A stretch of DNA of 64,000 nt from Lentibacillus halodurans (GTDB taxonomy: Bacteria > Bacillota > Bacilli > Bacillales > Amphibacillaceae). Below, in pieces: positions 7,844 through 18,212 of this stretch; within the stretch, counting starts at the first letter, position 1; each line of letters opens with the position of its first letter. The stretch is from contig NZ_FOJW01000015.1 of the NCBI RefSeq assembly GCF_900112045.1, positions 17,024 to 81,023 on the forward strand, read 5' to 3'. A program made the translations under genes and the position numbers. Under the pieces are notes generated by a model. It saw only the letters and a program-made list of their open reading frames with translations. It searched no databases and was not told the origin of the DNA.

Positions 7844-9538
7844 ATGACCTATCAGGCACTATACCGCGTATGGAGACCGAAAACGTTTCAGGATGTTGTC
7901 GGACAGACTCATATAACAAAAACACTGCAAAATGCGATTGTCCAGGAAAAATTTTCACATGCGTATATTTTTTCCGGTCCACGGGGAACAGGGAAAACAA
8001 GTGCCGCGAAGATTTTTGCCAAGACCATCAATTGTGAACAAGCCCCTGTAAAAGAACCATGTAATGAATGTGCATCCTGCCGCGGCATTCAGGACGGTTC
8101 GATTTCTGATATTATCGAGATGGACGCAGCATCGAACACAAGTGTCGAGGATATCCGTGAGATACGTGATAAAGTAAAATATGCCGCCAGCTCAGTTCCA
8201 TATAAAGTGTACATTATAGACGAGGTGCACATGATTTCAACAAATGCGTTCAATGCACTGCTGAAAACGCTGGAGGAGCCACCAAGGCATGTTGTCTTTA
8301 TTCTGGCGACGACAGAACCGTATAAAATTCCGCTGACAGTAGCTTCAAGGTGCCAGCGTTTTGACTTCAAACCGATCTCAAACAAGTCCATTGCTGAGCG
8401 GATGCGGACAGTTATTGAAGCTGAACAAATAGCTGTTTCGGATGAGGCACTGGAAACTGTTGCACTTGCTGCTGAGGGTGGTATGCGGGATGCTTTAAGT
8501 ATTCTTGATCAAGCGATTTCATACAGCGATGAACGGGTAAAGCTGGAAGATGTCCTCGCAGTTACGGGTGGTGTGGCGCAGGGCATTCTGACAGAGATTG
8601 TGCAGGCAATGCATGATCAAGATGTACAAAAGGCGTTGTCATTACTTGATGAACTGATCCAGAACGGCAAGGACCCGGCACGTTTTGTTTATGACCTGAT
8701 TTATTTCTTGCGTGATTTATTGCTGTACAAAAGCGCTCCCACGCTTGAGGGCATTTTGGAGCGGGCAATGGCTGATGAAGACTTCAAACAACTTGCGGGA
8801 ACTGTTTCAGAAGATTGGATTCAAAGTGCAATGACCCACCTTAATCAATGCCAGCAGGAGATCAAATGGACAACCAGCCCGAAAGTATTTATCGAAATTG
8901 CCATTCTAACGATCACCAATAAAGGCACCCGGAAAGAGGAAGCAGAGAATCCCGCTGACTCTGAAACTGTTACAAGGCTGGCAGGCAGACTTGAGCAGCT
9001 GGAAAAGGAATTGGCTGCCTTGAAGGAATCTCCTTACCCCGTAAAACAGCAAGCACCGGCGCCAGAACCAAGACGGCAGAAACCAAGAGCTGGCAAAAAC
9101 AGTTACAATATACCATATGAGAAAATCCGTGGTGTTCTTGATGCAGCGGAAAAACCGATGTTGAAAGAAGTGCAGTCACAATGGGCCTCATTTTTAGATA
9201 AACTGAAATCGACAAGTCCCCCTGCACATGCTACAATACAGGACAGCAAGCCTGCAGCCGCGTCAAGTGGGGCACTCGTTGTTCAATTTAAATATGAGAT
9301 TCATTGTTCACTGTTTTTGGATAACCAGGATACGGTTGAATCAGTGCTGACAAGTGTTACCGGCAGAAAATGGACCATTATCCCGATTCCGGTTAGTCAT
9401 TGGCAGGAATTGCGCAATGAATATATCAGCAGGCAAGAACAATCAGCAACTAAAGAAGAGGGTCAGCAGGAGGAGCCGCTGGTGGAAGAGGCGAGGAAAC
9501 TGGTCGGAGATGAACTGCTGGAAATTCACGATCAATAG
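7844..9538 (+). CDS. dnaX: DNA polymerase III subunit gamma/tau (clamp loader)
   Basis: The 564-aa AAA+ motor of the clamp loader places the beta clamp on primed DNA. Walker A is GPRGTGKT (45-52), a zinc module follows with Cys64, Cys73, Cys76 and Cys79, then Walker B IIDEVHM and the SRC arginine-finger motif (SRCQRF). The C-terminal 200 residues are the low-complexity and polymerase-binding tau region. The ATG at 7844 matches the family start [12 protein letters not shown]; an upstream extension to 7772 reads leader RNA. GGGGAAA serves as ribosome binding site. It is followed by ebfC after 23 bp. Confidence 0.96.
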   Translation: MTYQALYRVWRPKTFQDVVGQTHITKTLQNAIVQEKFSHAYIFSGPRGTGKTSAAKIFAKTINCEQAPVKEPCNECASCRGIQDGSISDIIEMDAASNTSVEDIREIRDKVKYAASSVPYKVYIIDEVHMISTNAFNALLKTLEEPPRHVVFILATTEPYKIPLTVASRCQRFDFKPISNKSIAERMRTVIEAEQIAVSDEALETVALAAEGGMRDALSILDQAISYSDERVKLEDVLAVTGGVAQGILTEIVQAMHDQDVQKALSLLDELIQNGKDPARFVYDLIYFLRDLLLYKSAPTLEGILERAMADEDFKQLAGTVSEDWIQSAMTHLNQCQQEIKWTTSPKVFIEIAILTITNKGTRKEEAENPADSETVTRLAGRLEQLEKELAALKESPYPVKQQAPAPEPRRQKPRAGKNSYNIPYEKIRGVLDAAEKPMLKEVQSQWASFLDKLKSTSPPAHATIQDSKPAAASSGALVVQFKYEIHCSLFLDNQDTVESVLTSVTGRKWTIIPIPVSHWQELRNEYISRQEQSATKEEGQQEEPLVEEARKLVGDELLEIHDQ

Positions 9539-9561
9539 ATTATTTTAAGGAGGCGTTTTTC

Positions 9562-9879
9562 ATGAAAGGAAACATGAATAATATGATGAAACAGATGCAA
9601 AAGATGCAAAAGAAAATGATGAAAGCCCAGGAAGAACTGCATGAGATGACATTTGAGGCATCATCCGGGGGCGGTATGATTACCGTCGTTGCCAATGGCA
9701 AAAAAGAAATCACCGATGTGCAAATCTCAGAAGAAGTGGTCGATCCAGATGATATCGACATGCTGCAGGATCTTATTCTGACCGCCACAAATGATGTCAT
9801 CCAGCAAATTGAAGACAAAACAAATGAAACGATGGGACAATTCACGCAGGGCATGAATCTACCTGGTGGAATGTTCTAA
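9562..9879 (+). CDS. ebfC: Nucleoid-associated protein, YbaB/EbfC family
   Basis: 105 aa, a small dimeric DNA-binding protein found between dnaX and recR in most Firmicutes. Methionine- and lysine-rich N-terminal helix ([11 protein letters not shown]), then the conserved [11 protein letters not shown] strand core. AAGGAGGCG precedes the ATG. Its precise role (nucleoid organisation, recombination support) is family knowledge and not visible in the sequence. Confidence 0.93.
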   Translation: MKGNMNNMMKQMQKMQKKMMKAQEELHEMTFEASSGGGMITVVANGKKEITDVQISEEVVDPDDIDMLQDLILTATNDVIQQIEDKTNETMGQFTQGMNLPGGMF

Positions 9880-9914
9880 TGTCAGGAAGAAAAATGATGG
9901 TGTTAACCTTATAG

Positions 9915-10158
9915 AAGGTTGTTTTCTAAAAGTTTGTTGCTTTTGAAATAATGATGAAAAGTGTATTAGAAACTCTGAGTAGTCTGAATACATGTAGACT
10001 CAACGGGAACGGCGGCCAGAGTGGAAAACCGTAGCGGACATACAAAGGCAAAGCGCCACGTCGAGTGGCAACGTTTTTGTGACCAACATTGTGTTGGTCC
10101 GAGCTTATACGATGCGCGTAATGTATTCAGGCTGCGAATTCAATAACAACAATCTTTA
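9915..10158 (+). repeat. Dispersed repeat, family B, copy 1
   Basis: Fills most of the 362-bp gap between ebfC and recR. Key blocks: TCTGAGTAGTCTGAATACAT near 9973, GTAGCGGACAT near 10031, CCAACATTGTGTTGG and GTATTCAGGCTGCGAATT near 10123-10140, and AATAACAACAATCTT. All blocks recur in the same order, inverted, at 45541-45775 upstream of spoIIE. No open frame of note. Confidence 0.7.
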
Positions 10159-10173
10159 CGAAAAGAGCCTGGA

Positions 10174-10225
10174 GGAAGAACTCCGGCACTCGCTGTAAAA
10201 CGAAGGGCGAGACGTGAGTTCTTCC
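10174..10225 (+). promoter_or_regulatory. Hairpin immediately upstream of the recR ribosome binding site
   Basis: GGAAGAACTC (10174-10183) pairs perfectly with GAGTTCTTCC (10216-10225), ending only a few bases before AGGAGG (10230). There is no T-run after the stem, so it is unlikely to be a terminator. It could end family B or affect recR translation. Confidence 0.4.
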
Positions 10226-10241
10226 AATAGGAGGCATAACG

Positions 10242-10838
10242 ATGTATTATCCGGAACCGATTTCCAAACTGATTGACAGTTTCACAAAATTGCCTGGGAT
10301 CGGTCCTAAAACCGCTGTCCGACTGGCATTTTTTGTGTTAAATATGAAAGATGACGACGTAATGGATTTTGCCAAATCACTTGTGAATGCAAAACGCGAG
10401 TTAACACATTGTTCAACGTGCGGTCATATTACCGATCAGGATCCATGTGCCATTTGCCAGGATACTTCAAGAGATGGCTCTGTCATCTGTGTTGTGCAGG
10501 ATCCAAAAGATGTTATCGCCATGGAAAAAATGAAAGAATACAGCGGAAAATACCATGTATTGCACGGCGCGATTTCCCCGATGGACGGAATAGGTCCTGA
10601 GGATATCAATGTACCTGATCTGATCAACAGGCTGAAAGATGAAGAGGTAGAGGAGCTGATTCTGGCCACCAATCCGAATATTGAGGGAGAGGCCACAGCG
10701 ATGTATATTTCGCGTCTTGTGAAGCCATCAGGTATTAAAACAAGCCGGATTGCCCATGGGCTGCCGGTTGGCGGTGATCTGGAATATGCAGATGAAGTGA
10801 CGCTGTCTAAAGCATTGGAAGGCAGGAGAGACCTCTAG
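10242..10838 (+). CDS. recR: Recombination mediator protein RecR
   Basis: 198 aa. Works with RecF and RecO to load RecA on SSB-coated gaps. Helix-hairpin-helix [10 protein letters not shown] (17-26), a zinc finger with Cys57, Cys60, Cys69 and Cys72, and a Toprim domain with CVVQDPKD and the [11 protein letters not shown] loop. Standard length. Strong AGGAGG 6 bp before the ATG. Confidence 0.96.
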   Translation: MYYPEPISKLIDSFTKLPGIGPKTAVRLAFFVLNMKDDDVMDFAKSLVNAKRELTHCSTCGHITDQDPCAICQDTSRDGSVICVVQDPKDVIAMEKMKEYSGKYHVLHGAISPMDGIGPEDINVPDLINRLKDEEVEELILATNPNIEGEATAMYISRLVKPSGIKTSRIAHGLPVGGDLEYADEVTLSKALEGRRDL

Positions 10839-10939
10839 CACTTCAGTTATCAGCCTGTTTAGAGAAGAAAGTATAAGAAAAACAGGTTCTTTTGCCATCC
10901 TGAGCGAGAAGACAAGTTTCTCTAAAGTTAGGTGACAAT

Positions 10940-11158
10940 ATGGGGAGAAAAAAGAGAAAACGGGAAGTGGATGAGCAATTATTGAATTCGCTGTTCACAA
11001 TCGAGCATGAATGGAAACAAATCCAATCCATTGTGGAAAAGAGCATTGAGCCGACAGCGGATGGCTTTTATAAACAGGACCTCGCACAAGCTAAGTATTT
11101 ATTTTTATTACGGGAAGCAAGACGGCGAAAAATTAGCGCAATCCGGTATCATAAATAG
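10940..11158 (+). CDS. yaaL: YaaL family small protein
   Basis: 72 aa, highly charged, starting MGRKKRKREVDEQLL and ending in an arginine-rich helix. It matches the YaaL (DUF2508) family by sequence pattern and by its place between recR and bofA. Function unknown in the family. AGGTGAC precedes the ATG. Confidence 0.85.
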   Translation: MGRKKRKREVDEQLLNSLFTIEHEWKQIQSIVEKSIEPTADGFYKQDLAQAKYLFLLREARRRKISAIRYHK

Positions 11159-11229
11159 ATTTCAAGTTCTTTTTTTGCTTGTCCTTTCATATGTAAATAG
11201 AAAGGGACAAGGAAAAGGAGTGATTCGGC

Positions 11230-11496
11230 TTGAGCTCGACACTGGTTATTTCGATCATGGTTGCGTTAATCGTCATTCTATTATTTGTGGGTGCTCCTGT
11301 TAAGCCAATGCGCTTTATCGCAAACAGCAGTGTCAAATTAGGGATTGGTATATTGTTTTTGTTCTTCTTTAACGTGTTCGGTGGAGCGATTGGATTGCAC
11401 ATTCCTATTAATTTATTTACAGTCATTGTATCCGGATTTTTAGGCTTGTTTGGACTGGCCTCGCTTGCCGCCATTCATTTATTTATTATACCGTAA
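11230..11496 (+). CDS. bofA: Sigma-K factor processing regulator BofA
   Basis: 88 aa, almost entirely two membrane helices, with the family core GAPVKPMRFIANSSVKLGIG and C-terminal ASLAAIHLFIIP. In B. subtilis BofA sits with SpoIVFA and SpoIVFB in the outer forespore membrane and holds the pro-sigma-K protease inactive until the forespore signals. The TTG at 11230 lies 8 bp after AAGGAGTGA and is the only plausible start. B. subtilis has an rRNA operon after bofA; none is present here. Confidence 0.93.
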   Translation: MSSTLVISIMVALIVILLFVGAPVKPMRFIANSSVKLGIGILFLFFFNVFGGAIGLHIPINLFTVIVSGFLGLFGLASLAAIHLFIIP

Positions 11497-11594
11497 AAAT
11501 ATGTTCTTGCCTTCAGCTAAAAAGTGTAAAGAAATAAGCTTTGTGAACATATACTTTTAATGGAAAAAAGTTTCAATGATTACAAGACTTTAGT

Positions 11595-11624
11595 GTATAA
11601 AATTCGTTAGATTAGGAGATACTA
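11595..11624 (+). promoter_or_regulatory. Sigma-F promoter of csfB
   Basis: GTATA (11595-11599), 15 bp, GGAGATACTA (11615-11624). The -10 element matches all ten positions of the sigma-F consensus GGNRANAMTW, and the spacing is right. csfB is a known sigma-F target in B. subtilis. Confidence 0.8.
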
Positions 11625-11643
11625 AGCTAACGGAGGTGGGGAC

Positions 11644-11835
11644 ATGGAACAAAAAATGATAACCGAACGGTGCGGTATTTGTGAAGAAGAGAAAGAACGG
11701 GGCATTCATTTATACAAACTATTTATTTGTTGTGAATGTGAAAAGAACATGATTCACACAGAACCAAGAGAGGAAAAATATCGCTACTATCTGCAAAAAT
11801 TAAAAAATATGAATCAACCAACACTATATTCCTAA
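11644..11835 (+). CDS. csfB: Anti-sigma-G factor Gin (CsfB)
   Basis: 63 aa zinc-finger protein with CGIC (10-13) and CCEC (29-32), which bind one zinc ion. In B. subtilis it binds sigma-G in the forespore, delaying its activity until engulfment is complete, and also restrains sigma-E. GGAGGTGGGG precedes the ATG. The near-perfect sigma-F promoter just upstream supports forespore expression. Confidence 0.92.
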   Translation: MEQKMITERCGICEEEKERGIHLYKLFICCECEKNMIHTEPREEKYRYYLQKLKNMNQPTLYS

Positions 11836-11925
11836 TCACGGACGGTCTGCTGCGAATGTTTTGCAGCGGCCTTTTTTAATGGATTATGATAAGAGAGGTA
11901 GACTGGCAAAAGAGGACGGATGTTG

Positions 11926-13344
11926 ATGAGTGACCAGAAAAAAACCCCATTATATGATGCACTGAAACAGTTTTCCGAAAAATCCTCCGATTCTTTCCAT
12001 GTTCCAGGGCATAAAAACGGCAAGATTTTTCCGGAAAAGGCCCGGGCGTTCTTCGAGTCCGTTTTGCCTTTAGATATGACAGAGCTTTCTGGCTTGGATG
12101 ACTTGCATGCCCCTCGAGGTGTTATCCATGAAGCACAGGAGTTGGCCGCGGCGTTTTTCGGGGCTGACCATACATATTTTCTTGTCGGCGGCAGCACAGC
12201 AGGAAATCTCGCCATGATTCTGGCTGCGTGTTCGGCCGGTGAAAAAATCATTGTACAGCGGAACAGCCATAAATCCGTTTTCAATGGACTGGAATTGAGT
12301 GGTGCCAGGCCCGTTTTTATGGCACCAGCATTTGATGATACTGTTGATCGCTTTACAGCGCCGGACCCGGAAACAATCAAAACAGCATTAAATCAGCATC
12401 CGGATGCCAAAGCTGTCGTGCTGACATATCCTGATTATTTTGGGAAAACATTTGCGCTCAGGGAAATCATTGAACTTATCCATGAATATCATATACCAGT
12501 ACTGATTGATGAGGCACATGGAGTCCATTTTTCACTGAACAAAAATTTTCCTGATTCTGCACTTGCACTGGGGGCAGATGCGGTTGTTCAGTCAGCCCAT
12601 AAAATGGCACCGGCGATGACGATGGGAGCATATTTGCATGTTCGGTCAACGCGGATTTCCAGCAGCCGGATCCGGCATTATCTGCAGATGATCCAGTCAA
12701 GCAGTCCGTCATATCCCATTATGGTGTCGCTCGATTTAGCCCGTGCATTTTTGGCTGGATTAACTGAAAATGAATGGGCACGGATATTAAACAGCATTGA
12801 GCAGGTAAAAGAAATACTGGATTCAAGTGATTGCTGGGCAATTCTGCCGGCAGATGATCCGCTGAAAGTGACGTTGCAGGCAAAACCGGGCATTACTGGG
12901 AATGTGCTGGCCGGATTATTTGAACAGGAGGATATTTATCCGGAGCTTTCCACCCATAACCAGCTTTTACTGATATATGGTCTTGCCCCTTATATAGAAA
13001 CCAGTCACGTAAAAAATGCCGTCAGACGGATTACCGCACAATTAAAAATTACGAAGAAACATGCTATAATAGATATAAGCAATTTATTTAAAGAACGGAT
13101 TACGGAACTTGATTTGGATTATTCAGCAATGAAAGTGCGACATATGACACAGGTTCCTCTCCGGCAAGCGGCTGGATATTTTGCGGCAGAGGCTATTACG
13201 CCATATCCGCCCGGAATACCGTTCATCCTAAGGGGCGAGCAGATTACCCGCAGACATATCCGAACAGTAGAACAGCTCATGCAGCAGGGTGTTGCGTTGC
13301 AGCACCGCCATATCAAACAACATGGAATCAACGTTTTTCCATAA
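11926..13344 (+). CDS. yaaO: PLP-dependent Orn/Lys/Arg decarboxylase family protein YaaO
   Basis: About 472 aa, fold type I PLP enzyme of the short Gram-positive decarboxylase branch (SpeA/YaaO). Seen: FHVPGHKNG near the N-terminus, the cofactor aspartate in LIDEAHG, the Schiff-base lysine in QSAHKMAP (about Lys226) and the C-terminal decarboxylase domain with YPPGIP. Substrate (lysine, arginine or ornithine) cannot be told; B. subtilis SpeA is an arginine decarboxylase, while YaaO itself is uncharacterised. AGAGGA gives best spacing to the ATG at 11926; an ATG at 11920 is also in frame. xpaC and yaaN, which precede it in B. subtilis, are missing. Confidence 0.88.
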   Translation: MSDQKKTPLYDALKQFSEKSSDSFHVPGHKNGKIFPEKARAFFESVLPLDMTELSGLDDLHAPRGVIHEAQELAAAFFGADHTYFLVGGSTAGNLAMILAACSAGEKIIVQRNSHKSVFNGLELSGARPVFMAPAFDDTVDRFTAPDPETIKTALNQHPDAKAVVLTYPDYFGKTFALREIIELIHEYHIPVLIDEAHGVHFSLNKNFPDSALALGADAVVQSAHKMAPAMTMGAYLHVRSTRISSSRIRHYLQMIQSSSPSYPIMVSLDLARAFLAGLTENEWARILNSIEQVKEILDSSDCWAILPADDPLKVTLQAKPGITGNVLAGLFEQEDIYPELSTHNQLLLIYGLAPYIETSHVKNAVRRITAQLKITKKHAIIDISNLFKERITELDLDYSAMKVRHMTQVPLRQAAGYFAAEAITPYPPGIPFILRGEQITRRHIRTVEQLMQQGVALQHRHIKQHGINVFP

Positions 13345-13359
13345 AGGGAGCAGCCATAA

Positions 13360-14336
<977 letters not shown>

Positions 14337-14404
14337 GGAACAAAAGCATGGCGAAACAAGCCGCAATGCTGGACTACAGAAGCGAAAGCGGCTATCCAAG
14401 TAAG

Positions 14405-14428
14405 GAAATCGGCTAAGTCGCCGATTTC
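14405..14428 (+). repeat. Family C hairpin, copy 1 (before yaaR)
   Basis: GAAATCGGC and GCCGATTTC form a perfect 9-bp stem around TAAGTC. It lies in the 141-bp gap between darA and yaaR, after a second imperfect hairpin (AGCATGGC with GCCGCAATGCT), and is followed by a GACTTCT...TGTTAAGGGG tail that recurs in other family C copies. Confidence 0.6.
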
Positions 14429-14477
14429 AATCCCAATCTGACTTCTAAACGCTGACATCTGTTAAGGGGCTGATCTG

Positions 14478-14918
14478 ATGAAAGTGAACCCGGAATTACA
14501 AGCACAAATGGAAACAGCAGCAAAGGCGCAACGGACACCTCAAGAAGGCCGTTCCTCATTTAATGAAATGGTTCAGTCCCAAACACGTCAATTAAAACAG
14601 CAGGAAATCCGCCAGCTTATGAACAATATTACGGTGCAGGGTGACAAACTTGCTCGTTTTCGATCTGTACGTGACCTGGTTAAGTTCAAACAAATGGTTA
14701 AGCGTTTTTTACAGGAGACTGTATACAACGGATTAGCGCTACAAAAATCACGTAACTTCAGCATGGATGGAAATAGTCAAAAACTTTCCATTGTCAAAGA
14801 GGTGGACGAAAAGCTGGTGGCGTTAACTGAAGAAATGATGAATGAGGAAAAGAAGACTGTGGATTTGCTTGGGCTTATTGGAGAGATTAAAGGCCTTTTG
14901 GTCAATTTATATACGTAA
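14478..14918 (+). CDS. yaaR: YaaR family protein (DUF327)
   Basis: 146 aa, rich in Q, K and E and predicted mostly helical, with no membrane segment. It matches YaaR by place (darA-yaaR-holB) and by the C-terminal KTVDLLGLIGEIKGLLVNLY. Function unknown. AAGGGGCTG precedes the ATG. Confidence 0.85.
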   Translation: MKVNPELQAQMETAAKAQRTPQEGRSSFNEMVQSQTRQLKQQEIRQLMNNITVQGDKLARFRSVRDLVKFKQMVKRFLQETVYNGLALQKSRNFSMDGNSQKLSIVKEVDEKLVALTEEMMNEEKKTVDLLGLIGEIKGLLVNLYT

Positions 14919-14936
14919 TCAAAAAGAGGGAAAGAA

Positions 14937-15926
14937 ATGAAAACGTGGTCTGAAATAGCTGAAAACCAGCCACTGGCAAGCAAAATGATAACCAGCAGCA
15001 TTCAAAAAGACCGTATTTCACATGCTTATTTGCTGCAGGGGGAACGCGGTACTGGAAAAGAGGCTATTGCGTTATTACTCGCAAAGGCTCTTTTTTGCAA
15101 TCATCGATCTGGTGCTGAACCTTGCCAGGAATGCCATGCATGCAAGCGGATTGAATCGGGTAACCATCCTGATGTGCATTGGGTTGAACCTGATGGGCAA
15201 TCGATCCGAAAAGAGCAGATTGAACATCTTCAAAAAGAGTTTACGTATTCGGGATTGGAATCCGATCAAAAGGTATATGTGGTGAAAGGTGCCGACACCT
15301 TGACATCGAATGCGGCTAACCGTATTTTAAAGTTTTTGGAAGAACCAGCACAGAAAACGACTGCCATCCTCATGACTGAAAACAGTTCATCGATTCTTCC
15401 GACCATCCGCTCCCGCTGTCAGGCGATTGACTTAAAGCCACTAAATTCGGCAGCTTTCCGGGAGCAGTTGGTTGCCAATGGTGTTTCCCGGTCAAACGCC
15501 GTATTATTGAGTGCCTTGACCAATCATTTGGTTGAAGCGATTTCCTTGTGTGAAGATGAGTGGTTTGCGAAGGCTCGAAAGGTAATGGTACAATTAATAG
15601 AAACGTTTTCAATGAATCCGAATGACGTTTTTTTGTTTATCCATCAAGAGTGGATGCCACATTTCAAGGAACGCTCGCAGCAGGAAATGGGACTGGATAT
15701 GCTGTTGCTGGCCTTTAAAGATATACTTTACTGTCATATTGGCAAGGAAGAAGCGATGGTTGTTTTTGCAAAGGATGATCCGAGAGTCGAAAATCTGGTG
15801 ATGTTCTTCTCACAGGAAAAATTGCTTGACATATTGAATAAACTGCTTGATGCAAAACGGAAACTCAGGCAAAACGTCCATCCGACACTTGTGATGGAGC
15901 AGCTCACCATTCAAATACAGGGGTGA
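14937..15926 (+). CDS. holB: DNA polymerase III subunit delta'
   Basis: 329 aa clamp-loader subunit paralogous to DnaX. P-loop GERGTGKE (35-42) ends in Glu instead of Thr/Ser, a common degenerate form in delta', since this subunit does not hydrolyse ATP. Zinc module Cys54, Cys63, Cys66, Cys69, then the SRC motif (IRSRCQAI). 18 bp after yaaR and 4 bp before ricT, so probably one operon. Confidence 0.95.
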   Translation: MKTWSEIAENQPLASKMITSSIQKDRISHAYLLQGERGTGKEAIALLLAKALFCNHRSGAEPCQECHACKRIESGNHPDVHWVEPDGQSIRKEQIEHLQKEFTYSGLESDQKVYVVKGADTLTSNAANRILKFLEEPAQKTTAILMTENSSSILPTIRSRCQAIDLKPLNSAAFREQLVANGVSRSNAVLLSALTNHLVEAISLCEDEWFAKARKVMVQLIETFSMNPNDVFLFIHQEWMPHFKERSQQEMGLDMLLLAFKDILYCHIGKEEAMVVFAKDDPRVENLVMFFSQEKLLDILNKLLDAKRKLRQNVHPTLVMEQLTIQIQG

Positions 15927-15930
15927 TTGA

Positions 15931-16758
15931 ATGATTGAAGTAGTAGGAGTCCGTTTTAAAAAAGCGGGTAAAATATATTATTTTGATCCTGGGAACAATA
16001 ATATAGATGTTGACGACTATGTTGTTGTGGAAACAGTCCGCGGTATTGAGTTCGGAAAAACTGTCATTACGAATAAGCAAGTCGACGAGGAAGATGTTGT
16101 TCTTCCACTTAAAAAAGTTATTCGCGTGGCAGATGAAAACGACAAATTGACAGTTGTTGAAAACCAGGAGCTTGCTGATCAGGCACTGGAAGCATGCACC
16201 AGGAAAATTAAAGAACATAATCTGGATATGAATCTGGTGAATGTTGAATATACGTTTGACCGCAATAAGATCATTTTTTACTTTACGGCAGATGGACGGG
16301 TGGATTTCCGTAATTTGGTGAAAGATCTGGCAGCAGCGTTTAAAACCCGGATTGAGCTTAGGCAGATTGGTGTACGCGATGAAGCGAAGATGCTGGGCGG
16401 AATCGGTCCTTGTGGCAGAATGCTCTGCTGTTCAACATTTCTTGGAGACTTTGAACCGGTGTCTATTAAAATGGCAAAAGATCAGAATCTGTCACTTAAC
16501 CCTGCGAAAATTTCCGGATTGTGTGGAAGGCTTATGTGCTGCCTGAAATATGAAAATGATGACTATGAAGAGGCAAAACGTGTATTGCCTGATATTGGCG
16601 AAGAAATCAATACGCCATACGGTGAAGGAAAAGTAACCGGTTTGAACATTCTGGAACGGATTATTCATATTGAGATACCGGAAAATGAACGTGTGATTGA
16701 ATATACATTAGACGAAATGATAGATGAGGGGATTATTACAGCGCAAGCCACAGAATAG
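15931..16758 (+). CDS. ricT: Regulatory iron-sulfur-containing complex subunit RicT (YaaT, PSP1 domain)
   Basis: 275 aa. In B. subtilis RicT joins RicA and RicF to promote RNase Y-dependent mRNA maturation and affects Spo0A phosphorylation and competence. The PSP1 domain and two cysteine clusters, GPCGRMLCCS and SGLCGRLMCCL, match the family that holds [4Fe-4S] clusters. Four bases separate it from holB. AGGGGTGATTG serves the ATG. Confidence 0.94.
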   Translation: MIEVVGVRFKKAGKIYYFDPGNNNIDVDDYVVVETVRGIEFGKTVITNKQVDEEDVVLPLKKVIRVADENDKLTVVENQELADQALEACTRKIKEHNLDMNLVNVEYTFDRNKIIFYFTADGRVDFRNLVKDLAAAFKTRIELRQIGVRDEAKMLGGIGPCGRMLCCSTFLGDFEPVSIKMAKDQNLSLNPAKISGLCGRLMCCLKYENDDYEEAKRVLPDIGEEINTPYGEGKVTGLNILERIIHIEIPENERVIEYTLDEMIDEGIITAQATE

Positions 16759-16772
16759 TGGGGTGAAATAGC

Positions 16773-17117
16773 GTGTCCAAAAGACAAATTTTCGATCAGG
16801 TATCCGACATGGAAACACAAATCGGTGAACTATATGAACAACTTGGTGATTTGAAGGACAAATTAAGTAACCTTTTAGAAGAAAAACACCGCCTGGAAAT
16901 GGAAAATCACCATTTGCGCGGTCGTCTGGAGCAGGCTGATGATGATTTTCAGGAAAATGAAGTGGTAAAGGAGTCCCATAGCATACCCGGAGAGGGCTAT
17001 GATAATCTGGCACGACTCTATGAAGAAGGTTTTCATATTTGCAATGTGCATTTTGGAACCCCAAGGCGAGAAGAGGATTGCTTATTTTGTCTGCAATTTC
17101 TTAACAAAACAAAATAA
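16773..17117 (+). CDS. yabA: Replication initiation control protein YabA
   Basis: 114 aa. Binds DnaA and the DnaN clamp to prevent over-initiation. An N-terminal leucine-zipper coiled coil (residues 5-60) drives tetramerisation. The C-terminal zinc module is formed by HICNVHFG and DCLFC. GTG start after GGGGTGAAAT. Its place after ricT is conserved. Confidence 0.93.
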   Translation: MSKRQIFDQVSDMETQIGELYEQLGDLKDKLSNLLEEKHRLEMENHHLRGRLEQADDDFQENEVVKESHSIPGEGYDNLARLYEEGFHICNVHFGTPRREEDCLFCLQFLNKTK

Positions 17118-17127
17118 TGGATTGTGG

Positions 17128-17158
17128 AGCTGTCTCTATCCCGTAGAGACAGCTTTCG
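17128..17158 (+). terminator. Probable terminator after yabA
   Basis: A perfect 10-bp stem, AGCTGTCTCT (17128-17137) with AGAGACAGCT (17145-17154), then TTCG. The short T-tract makes strength uncertain. Confidence 0.5.
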
Positions 17159-17185
17159 TATCACAGATTAGGATGAAACGAAAAA

Positions 17186-17932
17186 ATGGTACAACTATAT
17201 GATGGTGAACGGCTGGATTACTTACTTGCAGAAAACAATATGCATATTATTCAGAGTTCTGAAGTGTTTGCTTTTTCCCTTGATGCTGTATTGCTTGCTC
17301 ACTTTGCGTATGTCCCGGTCAAAAGAGGAAAGATTCTTGATCTATGTACCGGTAATGGTGTGATACCATTGTTGTTATCGCGCCGGACGAACGCTTCGAT
17401 GACAGGTGTGGAAATACAGGAGCGGCTTGCTGATATGGCGAAGCGCAGCGTAGAACTGAACGGTTTGGAAAATCGCTTAACCATGATTCATGGTGATTTA
17501 AAGGAAATGAAGGAAGTGCTGGGCCACAGTACGTTTGATGTCGTTACCTGTAATCCGCCATATTTTCCAACACCCGCCAAGACGGAACATAATCAAAATG
17601 AGCATTTAACGATAGCACGGCATGAAGTTTACAGCACTTTGGAGGATGTCATGAAAGCATGTAAACTGCATGTGCGGCCTGGCGGAAAAGTTGCCATGGT
17701 TCATCGACCTGGCAGGCTGGTGGATATTATGACGTTATTTCGGCAACATAAAATTGAGCCAAAACGTCTTCAGTTTGTCTATCCCAAACATGGACGGGAT
17801 GCCAATATGATTTTGATTGAAGGGATCCGGGATGGTAGAGCTGCTTTGACGATTTTGCCGCCTTTATACATTTACAATGATGACAATACTTATACGACGG
17901 AAGCTGAGGGAATCATTTATGGAAAACCATGA
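17186..17932 (+). CDS. trmN6: tRNA1(Val) (adenine(37)-N6)-methyltransferase-like protein, YabB
   Basis: 248 aa Rossmann SAM-dependent methyltransferase. SAM loop [10 protein letters not shown] and catalytic VTCNPPYF, the N6-adenine signature NPPY. Related to TrmN6/YfiC, which methylates A37 of tRNA-Val; the exact target in Bacilli is assumed. The start at 17186 is preceded by only a weak GA-rich site. Its 3' end overlaps yazA by 14 bases. Confidence 0.9.
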   Translation: MVQLYDGERLDYLLAENNMHIIQSSEVFAFSLDAVLLAHFAYVPVKRGKILDLCTGNGVIPLLLSRRTNASMTGVEIQERLADMAKRSVELNGLENRLTMIHGDLKEMKEVLGHSTFDVVTCNPPYFPTPAKTEHNQNEHLTIARHEVYSTLEDVMKACKLHVRPGGKVAMVHRPGRLVDIMTLFRQHKIEPKRLQFVYPKHGRDANMILIEGIRDGRAALTILPPLYIYNDDNTYTTEAEGIIYGKP

Positions 17933-18212
17933 ACATATCGTTTATATGTTAAAGTGTGCTGACAATACGCTTTATACCGGCTATACAAATGATTTGGAGC
18001 ATCGTGTCAAGATGCACGAGGAAGGCAAAGGTGCCAAGTACACACGCGGACGTGGACCGTTTCAAGTCGTTTTTATGGAACAATTCCCGACAAAAGAAGA
18101 AGCTTTGCAGCGAGAACATCAGATCAAGCAGCTTACCCGCAAAGGAAAGGCCCAATTAATCCGGGATAAGTTGAAAGAAGTGATGCAATATGAACATACA
18201 AAAGAGCTTTAG
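17919..18212 (+). CDS. yazA: GIY-YIG endonuclease domain protein YazA
   Basis: 97 aa, the single-domain GIY-YIG fold family UPF0213. The motif appears as [16 protein letters not shown] with the conserved Arg in [17 protein letters not shown]. Family members are nuclease-like, but cellular role is unknown. The ATG at 17919 follows GAGGG and lies within the end of trmN6; the 3' end overlaps rsmI by 23 bp. Confidence 0.9.
   Translation: MENHEHIVYMLKCADNTLYTGYTNDLEHRVKMHEEGKGAKYTRGRGPFQVVFMEQFPTKEEALQREHQIKQLTRKGKAQLIRDKLKEVMQYEHTKEL

Noticed and set aside
11832..12380. A 182-codon minus-strand frame over yaaO
   Set aside because: Antisense to a well-conserved enzyme, starts and ends arbitrarily, no family resemblance.
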